Positions 1 to 5,721 of a DNA stretch of 5,721 nucleotides are shown here, piece after piece (the first letter of the stretch is position 1; each line of letters opens with the position of its first letter). Made by a program: the position numbers and the translations under genes. Source of the DNA: Clostridia bacterium (lineage in GTDB: Bacteria; Bacillota; Clostridia; Oscillospirales; Acutalibacteraceae). Below the pieces are notes generated by a model that saw only the letters and a program-made list of their open reading frames with translations, made no database searches and had not been told where the DNA came from. The stretch lies in assembly GCA_017538005.1 (NCBI GenBank), contig JAFYJR010000025.1:1-5721 (forward strand), in the 5' to 3' direction.

Positions 1-128
1 GGTTCGGCCTTGCGCTCCGGCTTCGCGTGCACAAGCGGCAGGCAGGTGACGACAAGCGCCAGGATCAGAAATGCAATCCTGATGCTCACGGCCCTGCGGC
101 CTCCGAGAAGCACAACAATTCGTTCCAA
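1..128 (-). CDS. Start of a divergent gene with an N-terminal signal peptide or membrane segment, cut by the window edge
   Basis: On the minus strand an open frame runs from a TTG at 128 to the left edge with no stop. It has two in-frame GTG alternatives, at 113 and 89. The TTG is preceded by GGAG eight bases upstream; the GTG at 89 also has a GGAGG about ten bases upstream, so the start is uncertain. From the GTG at 89 the product begins MSIRIAFLILALVVTCLPLV, followed by HAKPERKAEP. This is a short basic start, a hydrophobic core of about 17 residues, and V-H-A before a charged segment, which fits a signal peptidase I site. Third codon positions are mostly G or C, like the plus-strand genes, which supports real coding. 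Only about 42 residues are visible and no function can be named; it is an exported or membrane-anchored protein. The opposite strand in this stretch also has an open frame, but it lacks a ribosome binding site and resembles no protein I know. Confidence 0.55.
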   Translation of the reverse strand, partial: MERIVVLLGGRRAVSIRIAFLILALVVTCLPLVHAKPERKAE

Positions 129-158
129 AGTTTCATCTCCGCTTTCAGATTACAATAT

Positions 159-188
159 AATATATCACAGTACTGATATCGTTGACAA
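159..188 (-). promoter_or_regulatory. Likely promoter for the divergent minus-strand gene
   Basis: Reading the minus strand, TTGTCA (188 to 183) is followed after 18 bases by TATATT (164 to 159). TGA directly precedes the TATATT, giving an extended -10 (TGn). The predicted transcript start near 152 would leave a leader of about 24 bases before the TTG at 128. The -35 uses the same bases as the -35 of the plus-strand promoter. The match is good but not perfect, and AT-rich DNA gives chance -10 boxes, so this is tentative. Confidence 0.45.
168..175. promoter_or_regulatory. Eight-base palindrome CAGTACTG, possible operator
   Basis: CAGTACTG is a perfect palindrome, flanked on both sides by the direct repeat ATATC. 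It lies between the -35 and -10 of the putative minus-strand promoter and just upstream of the -35 of the plus-strand promoter, where a bound regulator could affect both. Eight bases are short enough to arise by chance, and no cognate regulator is visible in the window. Confidence 0.2.
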
Positions 189-210
189 TTTATTTAAAAA
201 CTTTTAGAAT
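182..210 (+). promoter_or_regulatory. Strong housekeeping-type promoter for the operon
   Basis: A perfect -35 box TTGACA (182-187) is separated by exactly 17 bases from TAGAAT (205-210), one mismatch from the TATAAT consensus. The spacer is AT-rich. Transcription should start near 217, giving a leader of about 20 bases that carries only the ribosome binding site AAAGAGG (225-231), six bases before the ATG at 238. There is no room for a riboswitch or attenuator. As no terminator is seen between the following genes, this is the probable promoter of the whole plus-strand set. Confidence 0.75.
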
Positions 211-237
211 TATCTTATTGCAGTAAAGAGGTTATAT

Positions 238-977
238 ATGACTAAAACGCCGAAAAAGATTTATCTCATTTGCTGCCTCGTTTTAATCGCGGCAGCGCTT
301 CTCGCCGTTGTCTTCTTCGGCAACGGATTCAAAAAGAAAACTCCGGCAACAACAACCGAAAAGACCACCGTCACGACGACGGAGGAACTTCCCACGGTGC
401 TTCTCTCATATGTCTATGACAAGAAATACCATGTTGATGAGTTCCGTCCGAAACAGATAATAGGCCGCGTCTCGAGCGAAGACCTGAACATCAACTGCAA
501 CCTCGTTTTCGGAACGAGCGACGAGTGTTTAAACTTAGGAGCGGGCATGCACAAGTGCAGTTCCCTGCCCGGCATGAAGACCCCTCTGACCGACAGCGCG
601 ACCTGCCCCATCATAGCGGGACACTGCCGAACGGTTTTTGAGGGCATCTAAACATTGACCCGAACAAAGGCGACCTGCCGAAAGGCATCACCGTAACCCT
701 TGAAATGCCGTACGGCGATTATACTTACGAGATAACCAAAGCGGAAATCATCAAGGCGACCGATTTCAAATTTCAGGATCACCGCGCCTCGTACAACAAC
801 TTTGAACCTGACACACTGATACTCTACACATGTTACCCGTTCGGTATTACAGGCTATGTAAAAACCGACCGCCTCTTCCTTACGGGAAAACTCATTCAGG
901 GCGATGAACTTGTTGACGACACGATAGATGTTAAAACGAAAGACATACAGGAAGACATTGCAAACGACATAGGTTAA
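238..977 (+). pseudogene. Class D-like sortase, membrane-anchored, broken by a frameshift
   Basis: Sortases are extracytoplasmic cysteine transpeptidases that cleave a sorting signal and attach the protein to the cell wall or to a pilin. The first frame (ATG 238, stop TAA 649-651) gives 137 residues: a membrane segment at about 8-28, a Thr-rich linker at 37-48 (TTTEKTTVTTTE), then the first half of the sortase fold, including GAGMHKCSSLPG and the catalytic His129 in AGHCR. The frame at -1 then continues with LNIDPNKGDLPKG and carries the catalytic Cys (codon 831-833, in LYTCYPFG), the Arg (codon 870-872, in KTDRLFLTG) and a stop at 975-977. All three catalytic residues are therefore present but split over two frames. 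Joined, they give about 246 residues, normal for the family. The TCYPF sequence favours class D. The switch must lie between 642 and 650, because the downstream frame has TGA at 639-641 and the upstream frame ends at 649. The second part has no ribosome binding site of its own. A real mutation or a read error is likely. No sortase substrate is visible nearby. Confidence 0.85.
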
Positions 978-1001
978 ACTTGTTCCTTGGGAGGAATGAT
1001 A

Positions 1002-2186
1002 ATGAATAAAAAAGCTGAAAACAACTACCCCGTAATACTCGTTCACGGCTTCCTCGGCGTTGGCCCGGACTGCCTGTTTTCCAAAGGCTTCAAATACTTC
1101 GGTTCTTTCACAAAGAACCTTGAGAAGCATTGGGAAAGCGAGTACGGCATTGAAGTATACCAGCCGGGCCTCGGCCCCTTCACCGGTATGTGGGAGCGCT
1201 CCTGTGAGCTCTACGCCTATATCTACGGCGGCACCGTAGACTACGGCGTATACCACTCAAAGAAGCACGGCATCAACCGTTTCGGCCGCACATACCCCGG
1301 CATCCTGAAGGACCTCGGCACACCCGGCCCTCACGCCAAAGTAAACATAATCGGCCACTCCTTCGGCGGTCCCACAGTCACCATGTTCTCATGGATAATG
1401 ACAGAGGGCTCAAAGGAAGAACTTGAAGCCACACCCGCAAACGAAGTATCCGAATTCTTCAAGGGCGGTCACGGCGATGTTCTTCACAGCGTCAGCACTC
1501 TCTCCGCCACAAACCGCGGCACATCAGCCACAGTCATAGCGGGCGAGAGCCTGCTTCAGACGATCTCAAAAGTACTTATGACCGCAGGCACAAAGGCCGG
1601 CGATTTAATCCGTCCGATATACGACCTCTACTTCGATCCCTGGAATGCCATGAAGGATCCGACAGTAAAGAGCAAGAAAGCAAGCGCTGAAGATAAGCAA
1701 AAAGGAATTGAAGCTTACGCAAACGCAAAAGACGGCGGCAACATCTGGTACGAGATGCTTCCGAAAGTTTCCGATGCCATGCTCAAAGGCTGGAAAGCAA
1801 ATCCCAACACATACTACATTGCCCATCCCGCCTGCGGAACTCACAGAGCTTTTATGAATTTCCAGGTGCCCGACAAGCACATCTTCCTGATGTTCAAGGT
1901 TACGGGTCTCATCATGGGCTTCTACACCAACAGACCCGAGCTTGTAACGGTTGACTGGCGTCCGAACGACGGTATCGTAAATGTACCTTCAATGGGCGCT
2001 CCGGCAGGTGTCGAAGAGATTAAGTGGCAACCGGGCGATGCCTACAAGACCGGTATCTGGCAGGTCTGCCCTTCAAAGAACTGGGATCACCAGGGCTGGG
2101 CCGGCATGTTCATAAACAGAGATCACTACTACGGCACAATGGATGCCATCCTCGAAGACATCCTCGCGTTACCCGACGTAAAATAA
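1002..2186 (+). CDS. Triacylglycerol lipase/esterase resembling bacterial lipase family I.5, without signal peptide
   Basis: This is an alpha/beta hydrolase of 394 residues that should hydrolyse acyl esters. I chose the ATG at 1002 because GGGAGG (989-994) lies seven bases upstream; the ATG at 996 and TTG at 987 are too close to, or overlap, that site. The protein resembles Geobacillus and staphylococcal lipases: oxyanion segment VHGFLG (14-19), CELYAYIYGGTVDYG (68-82), RFGRTYPG (93-100), nucleophile Ser120 in GHSFGG, Asp323 in NDGIVNVPSM, and His363 in WDHQGW as likely triad. PNTYYIAH (268-275) also fits. Aligned by eye to Geobacillus lipases (numbering from memory), the four zinc ligands Asp61, His81, His87 and Asp238 become Glu65, His85, Ile91 and Glu251. 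Family members are normally secreted, but this one begins MNKKAENNYPVILVHG, with no signal sequence, directly at the first beta strand. An in-frame stop at 975-977 rules out a longer start. It is probably co-transcribed with the envelope genes around it; its substrate and location are unknown. Confidence 0.9.
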   Translation: MNKKAENNYPVILVHGFLGVGPDCLFSKGFKYFGSFTKNLEKHWESEYGIEVYQPGLGPFTGMWERSCELYAYIYGGTVDYGVYHSKKHGINRFGRTYPGILKDLGTPGPHAKVNIIGHSFGGPTVTMFSWIMTEGSKEELEATPANEVSEFFKGGHGDVLHSVSTLSATNRGTSATVIAGESLLQTISKVLMTAGTKAGDLIRPIYDLYFDPWNAMKDPTVKSKKASAEDKQKGIEAYANAKDGGNIWYEMLPKVSDAMLKGWKANPNTYYIAHPACGTHRAFMNFQVPDKHIFLMFKVTGLIMGFYTNRPELVTVDWRPNDGIVNVPSMGAPAGVEEIKWQPGDAYKTGIWQVCPSKNWDHQGWAGMFINRDHYYGTMDAILEDILALPDVK

Positions 2187-2204
2187 ACGAAAAGGTGCAG
2201 TGAA

Positions 2205-3053
2205 ATGTACGAAAGAAAACGAATGACACCGGCAAAAGCGGCAAAGAGTCCGAAGTTTATTCTAACGGCAGTTGCCTGCCTTATTGTTGTAATCGTCGCT
2301 ATAGTCGTGGCGGTAAACCTTCCGAAGAAGGAAAAGGCACCCGACAACAAGGCAACGGTAAAACCCACAAAGGAAACAACGAGCGAGACCACGACCGAGG
2401 CTCCGAAACCGGTAGGCGGTGAAGTCCCCTACCTCGCCTGGGAAGAGGCGCAGAAGAAGAACCCGGAATATTTCAACGAAGCGGTATTCATCGGTGACTC
2501 AACCGGTCTCAAAATAATGCAATACGACGGCATACCCGGTATGAAGTACCTCTGCTACGGTAACTACGGCACAACAAACGCTCTCGACCAGAGCACGGCA
2601 ACTGCCGAAAACGGCTGGCCCGCGGAAATCTGGAACCAGCTCGGCGGCAGAACACGCGTATACATCATGCTCGGCATGAACGACTTAAACCGCGTGGGTG
2701 TTGACGGAGCCGTTGAAAACATGAGACAGCTCTGCCAGCTCATTGTTGACAACAACAAAGACGCGCTTGTCTACATAGAATCAATGACACCGATAATCGC
2801 CTCCCAGGACGGCAAGCGCGGCAAGATATTAAACAACGCAGGTATCAAAGCATACAACGAAGGCCTGAAGAAAATGGCCGAAGAAAATAACTGGTACTTT
2901 ATCGATGTGGCATCCGTCATGTTCAATGATGAAGGCTACTTAAAAGATGAATACTGCAGCGATCCGGGCGCAATGGGCATCCACCTCTCGAATGCCGGCA
3001 GCGCCGCATGGTGTGACTATATCATGAATCACTGCGCAGATCCGAAATGGTAA
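2205..3053 (+). CDS. Membrane-anchored SGNH/GDSL-family hydrolase or acyl esterase
   Basis: A 282-residue protein with a cytoplasmic basic start, one membrane segment at about 18-39, a Thr/Glu/Lys linker at 50-66 (ending ETTSETTTEAP) and an outward SGNH domain from about 75 to the end. Block I is VFIGDST with nucleophile Ser99; Gly119 or Gly122 in CYGNYG may be the block II glycine; block III is LGMND with Asn159; block V is GIHLSNAG with His260. The Asp usually three residues before this His is Met257; the nearest Asp is 253, so the triad may be a dyad or use another acid. Such proteins remove or transfer acyl groups on glycans, and PatB and AlgJ/AlgX share the fold, which fits the downstream MBOAT gene. 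The start at 2205 has AAAGGTG (2191-2197) seven bases upstream. It lies 18 bases after the lipase stop. Its substrate cannot be read from the sequence. Confidence 0.85.
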   Translation: MYERKRMTPAKAAKSPKFILTAVACLIVVIVAIVVAVNLPKKEKAPDNKATVKPTKETTSETTTEAPKPVGGEVPYLAWEEAQKKNPEYFNEAVFIGDSTGLKIMQYDGIPGMKYLCYGNYGTTNALDQSTATAENGWPAEIWNQLGGRTRVYIMLGMNDLNRVGVDGAVENMRQLCQLIVDNNKDALVYIESMTPIIASQDGKRGKILNNAGIKAYNEGLKKMAEENNWYFIDVASVMFNDEGYLKDEYCSDPGAMGIHLSNAGSAAWCDYIMNHCADPKW

Positions 3054-3055
3054 TC

Positions 3056-3062
3056 AAGGAGG
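3056..3062 (+). promoter_or_regulatory. Ribosome binding site AAGGAGG deciding the lipoprotein start
   Basis: A full Shine-Dalgarno sequence lies eight bases before the ATG at 3071. It rules out the in-frame ATG at 3047, which overlaps the stop of the preceding gene, has no such site, and would add eight residues (MVIKEDIL) that spoil the lipoprotein signal. Confidence 0.85.
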
Positions 3063-3070
3063 ATATACTC

Positions 3071-3574
3071 ATGAAAAAGTTATTTGCGATACTTCTCGTA
3101 CTTTCAATGGCTCTCACATTTGCAGCCTGCTCAGGCGGCTCTGCTCCGGTCGCTCCCACGACTGCTCAGACAGGCAGTGACGGTGATGTGGATATCGGCG
3201 CCGTTTACATGGCAATCGCCCCGCTTTTTAAGGACAACGAGCCCAGAGAGCACGACGCAGACTTTATAGAAAACATCTATGGCATCAGCAAGGACCTCAT
3301 CAAGGACTCCGCATGCGTAACATATGATATGGGTGACTATGCGTTCTCCGGTGAGATTGTTATGATTGAAGCCACAGATAAGGACGCTGCAGCAACAGTC
3401 AAAGAAGCTCTCGAAAAAAGACTTGACGATATGAAAAAACAATTATCGGAGTATGAAGGAGCCAGTATAGACAACGAGCTTGCAAATAGGATTGAAGTCA
3501 TCCAAAGAGGTAACTGTGTAGCTTTCTTCTATTCAGATCAGTATGATGCAATGGCTGAAGCATTCAACAAATAA
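3071..3574 (+). CDS. Small lipoprotein with a DUF4358-like domain
   Basis: A 167-residue protein with a lipoprotein signal: MKK, hydrophobic core to residue 16, then FAAC with the lipidated Cys at 20. Phe at -3 of the lipobox is less usual than Leu. A short Ser/Pro/Thr/Gly linker (21-40) leads to a domain of about 125 residues. The domain contains IYGISKDLIKD (69-79), YAFSGEIVMIEATDKDAAATV (90-110, a beta strand then a helix start), a charged helix up to about 126 (KEALEKRLDDMKKQ) and a last strand NCVAFFYSD (148-156). This order (tyrosine/glycine segment, acidic strand with a D-x-x-x-A-x-x-V helix, then a strand near the end) matches what I recall of DUF4358, whose function is not established. 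It should sit on the outer face of the membrane. It lies 17 bases after the SGNH gene and 35 before the MBOAT gene, so an accessory role in glycan acylation is a guess from position. Confidence 0.75.
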   Translation: MKKLFAILLVLSMALTFAACSGGSAPVAPTTAQTGSDGDVDIGAVYMAIAPLFKDNEPREHDADFIENIYGISKDLIKDSACVTYDMGDYAFSGEIVMIEATDKDAAATVKEALEKRLDDMKKQLSEYEGASIDNELANRIEVIQRGNCVAFFYSDQYDAMAEAFNK

Positions 3575-3609
3575 GCAAACCCTGAAAATCTTATAAAGGT
3601 GGTGACAAG

Positions 3610-4989
3610 GTGATATTCTCGAGCATTACGTTCCTGTTCTTCTTTCTGGTCGTAACCCTTGCCGTATATTACCTCTTGCCACGCTCGCTTAAAAACGGCT
3701 GGTTACTTCTGACCAGCCTGTTTTTTTACGGCTACGGTGAGCCGGTATACATACTTCTCATGGTGTTCTCAATCACGGTCAACTACATTGTCGGCCTGCT
3801 CATGGGCAAGTATGAGAACAAGAAGAAACTGTTCCTGATAATCGGCATAATCATTAATTTGCTCCTGCTCGGTTATTTCAAATACATCGGTTTCTTCACC
3901 GGTATTATCAACACATTCTTCTCAAATGTCGCGGTAAAGACCGTGGCCCTGCCGATAGGCATCTCCTTCTACACTTTCCAGATAATGTCGTACCTTATAG
4001 ACCTCTACCGCGGAAAGTGCACGGTGCAGAAGAACATAATAATGTTCGGCACATATGTCACCATGTTCCCGCAGCTTATCGCGGGTCCCATAGTCAGATA
4101 CAGAGACATAGAGCTCCAGCTTGAGAACAGGAAAGAAACTTTCGAACTATTCTCAAATGGTGTCCGTCTCTTCACGGTAGGTCTCTGCAAGAAGGTACTG
4201 ATAGCGAACAATATGGGCGCGCTCTTTGACGCGCTTGTCGCCGAGGGCGATGCCTCGGGCCTCCTCGGCCATATCGTTGCCATGCTCGCCTTCTCGTTCC
4301 AGATCTACTTCGACTTCTCAGGATACTCTGATATGGCGAGAGGCCTCGGCAACATGTTCGGATTTGAATTCCTTGAAAACTTTAACTATCCGTATATCTC
4401 ACAGAGCATAACCGAATTCTGGAGACGCTGGCATATGTCCCTCTCCACCTGGTTTAAAGAGTATGTTTACATACCTCTCGGAGGTAACCGAAAAGGCGCG
4501 AAGAGACAGATACTCAACATCATGATTGTCTGGGCGCTCACAGGTCTCTGGCACGGAGCATCCTGGAATTTTGTCCTCTGGGGCCTCTATTACGGCGTTT
4601 TGCTCATCATAGAAAAACTGTTTTTAAAGAAGGCATTGGACAAATCCCCGCGCTTCCTGCGCCACATCTACGCCATGGTAATAGTAATGCTCGGCTGGAT
4701 GCTCTTCCAGTTTACGGACATGCATGAGCTCGGCTCATTCTTCCACGGTCTCTTCACAAGCGGATTCGCTGTCTCGAACAACGCAATGTATGAGATTGTG
4801 ACCTACAGCCCGCTCCTTGTCATTTCAGTCTTCGCAAGCCTGCCCGTCGCAAAGGATCTCTGGACAAAGCACAAAGACGACAAGGCTATGCCCGTCATCG
4901 AAACCGTTCTGGTTCTTGCGGCTCTGGTACTCTGTACCTCAGCCCTCGTAACCTCAACATACAACCCGTTCCTGTATTTCAGATTCTAA
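3610..4989 (+). CDS. MBOAT-family membrane O-acyltransferase (AlgI/PatA/DltB type)
   Basis: A polytopic membrane protein of 459 residues, the usual length for AlgI-like members. These proteins take an acyl group from a cytoplasmic donor and pass it across the membrane to an outside acceptor or partner protein, as in alginate or peptidoglycan O-acetylation and teichoic acid D-alanylation. Visible family marks are the start FSSITFLFFFLVV, SLFFYGYGEP (36-44), LPIGISFYTFQIMSYLID (114-131), FPQLIAGPIVRY (153-164), FDFSGYSDMARGLG (234-247), then NFNYPYISQSITEFWRRWHMS (258-277) with His275, YVYIPLGGNR (285-294), and the catalytic-type His315 in GLWHGASWN. The start is a GTG at 3610, with AAAGGTGG (3595-3602) seven bases upstream; no ATG fits. 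All conserved parts are intact. The gene is followed after ten bases by a DHHW protein, the usual partner. Acetyl is the likely but unproven group; the acceptor is unknown. Confidence 0.95.
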   Translation: MIFSSITFLFFFLVVTLAVYYLLPRSLKNGWLLLTSLFFYGYGEPVYILLMVFSITVNYIVGLLMGKYENKKKLFLIIGIIINLLLLGYFKYIGFFTGIINTFFSNVAVKTVALPIGISFYTFQIMSYLIDLYRGKCTVQKNIIMFGTYVTMFPQLIAGPIVRYRDIELQLENRKETFELFSNGVRLFTVGLCKKVLIANNMGALFDALVAEGDASGLLGHIVAMLAFSFQIYFDFSGYSDMARGLGNMFGFEFLENFNYPYISQSITEFWRRWHMSLSTWFKEYVYIPLGGNRKGAKRQILNIMIVWALTGLWHGASWNFVLWGLYYGVLLIIEKLFLKKALDKSPRFLRHIYAMVIVMLGWMLFQFTDMHELGSFFHGLFTSGFAVSNNAMYEIVTYSPLLVISVFASLPVAKDLWTKHKDDKAMPVIETVLVLAALVLCTSALVTSTYNPFLYFRF

Positions 4990-4999
4990 AGGAGAGAAT

Positions 5000-5721
5000 A
5001 TGAGAAAGCGCATACTGACAATTGTCTTTTGCTCCTTCATCTTAATATTCTCGGTACTGACCGTACTGCTGCCGAAAAAGGCCTCTTCCGAAAACGAAAA
5101 GCGTATCCTCGCGACTTTCCCGGAAGTGACCGTAAAAAGCATTACCGACGGCAGCTTTATGACCAAGTTCGACACCTATGTCGCTGACCACTTTGCCTTC
5201 CGAGACAAGTGGGTCGGCGCGTACTCGTACGCCCGCCTTGCAATCGGCCTAAACGGCGCAGGCGGCGTTTACGCGGGCAAGGACGGCTATCTCATCGCCG
5301 CGCCGGCCGACATAAACGAAACAAGTGCTCTCGCAAACGTAAACAAAATCCTGCAGTTTGCAAATGACACAAAAGCAAACTGCACTCTGATGGTAGTCCC
5401 GTCAACCGGTTACATAATGAACGACAAACTTCCGAAACAGCACAGGGACTACTATGACGACTGGTTCCTTGATACGATAAAAAGCAGTGACAACTTCACA
5501 TACATAGACCTCAGAGACACATTCAAGGCAAACAAAGATAAAGAGCAGCTCTACTACAAAACCGACCATCACATTACCTCAGAGGGCGCTCTTCTCCTCT
5601 ACCAGGCCTTCTGTGACTCACAGGGGCTGACACCCGAGACGTTTACATTGTCCCGCACAATTGACGGCTTCTACGGCACCTCCTACTCAAAGAGCGGCCT
5701 CTGGCTTAAGAAGCCCGACAC
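5000..5721 (+). CDS. DHHW-family protein (AlgJ/AlgX-like), cut by the right edge
   Basis: The visible 240 residues start at ATG 5000, with AAAGGAG (4988-4994) overlapping the MBOAT stop and five bases of spacing, so translation is probably coupled. Residues 5-25 form a signal anchor. SENEKRILATFPE (29-42) and FDTYVADHFAFRDKWVG (57-73) are typical opening motifs of DHHW proteins. Then come MVVPST (131-136), where the SGNH-like nucleophile region would be, YYKTDHHITSEGALL (185-199) with the Asp189-His190-His191 core, and FYGTSYSKSG (224-233). The name-giving DHHW is DHHI here. Family members are extracytoplasmic and related to AlgJ/AlgX; they are thought to hand acyl groups from the MBOAT protein to a glycan. 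The full family length is about 350-400 residues, so roughly the last third lies outside the window. There is no sign of damage. Confidence 0.9.
   Translation, partial: MRKRILTIVFCSFILIFSVLTVLLPKKASSENEKRILATFPEVTVKSITDGSFMTKFDTYVADHFAFRDKWVGAYSYARLAIGLNGAGGVYAGKDGYLIAAPADINETSALANVNKILQFANDTKANCTLMVVPSTGYIMNDKLPKQHRDYYDDWFLDTIKSSDNFTYIDLRDTFKANKDKEQLYYKTDHHITSEGALLLYQAFCDSQGLTPETFTLSRTIDGFYGTSYSKSGLWLKKPD

Noticed and set aside
10..207. A 65-codon plus-strand open frame in the first 207 bases
   Set aside because: No ribosome binding site; a product rich in Arg, Ser and Thr with no recognisable motif; it runs through the promoter region and is opposite a better minus-strand candidate with a signal peptide.
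634..645. Programmed -1 frameshift in the sortase
   Set aside because: No X-XXY-YYZ heptamer in the right frame; slipping on the T5 run leads into TGA at 639-641, and no clear stem-loop is seen just downstream. A one-base loss is simpler.
705..977. The second half of the sortase as a separate small gene starting at ATG 705
   Set aside because: No ribosome binding site before 705, and sortase-like sequence (LNIDPNKGDLPKG) continues upstream of that ATG, so it is the tail of the broken gene.
648..1256. A 202-codon open frame on the minus strand across the sortase end and lipase start
   Set aside because: It lies antisense to clearly conserved sortase and lipase sequence, has no ribosome binding site or recognisable motif, and reads as the complement of the real codons.
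3575..3609. Terminator or internal promoter before the MBOAT gene
   Set aside because: This is the widest gap in the gene set, but it has no GC-rich hairpin with a T run and no convincing -35/-10 pair.
4226..4411. Open frames of about 60-90 codons on both strands inside the MBOAT gene
   Set aside because: They overlap highly conserved MBOAT motifs in another frame and have no start signals.

Overview
The window looks like chromosomal DNA of a Gram-positive member of the Clostridia, perhaps of Oscillospiraceae/Ruminococcus type from a gut or rumen. The reasons are strong AGGAGG-like ribosome binding sites, short gaps between co-directional genes, a housekeeping-type TTGACA-17-TAGAAT promoter, Thr-rich linkers behind single N-terminal membrane segments, a clostridial-style lipoprotein with a DUF4358-like body, and an MBOAT/DHHW pair. 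The genus cannot be fixed from the sequence. Coding DNA is about half G+C; the one true intergenic region (129-237) is AT-rich.

Layout: a minus-strand gene, cut by the left edge, starts near position 128 and begins with a signal-peptide-like segment. A 109-base divergent control region follows, in which two opposed promoters appear to share their -35 bases. From 238 to the right edge six genes run on the plus strand with gaps of 10-35 bases and no visible terminator, so they are probably one operon. They are: (1) a membrane-anchored class D-like sortase broken by a one-base frameshift near 642-650; (2) a lipase resembling bacterial lipase family I.5 (Geobacillus/Staphylococcus type) but without a signal peptide; (3) a membrane-anchored SGNH/GDSL hydrolase on a Thr-rich stalk; (4) a small DUF4358-like lipoprotein; (5) an MBOAT O-acyltransferase of the AlgI/PatA/DltB type; (6) a DHHW-family (AlgJ/AlgX-like) protein cut by the right edge.

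Working model (inference): MBOAT passes acyl groups across the membrane, the DHHW and SGNH proteins act outside to place or remove them on a surface glycan or cell-wall polymer, and the lipoprotein is an accessory. The MBOAT+DHHW part follows a known pattern (alginate AlgI/AlgJ/AlgX; peptidoglycan PatA/PatB). The unusual part is the addition of a sortase and a leaderless family I.5-like lipase, with several key-residue changes: a changed metal site in the lipase, no Asp at the usual place in SGNH block V, and DHHI in place of DHHW. No RNA gene, CRISPR array, insertion sequence or clear terminator was seen.
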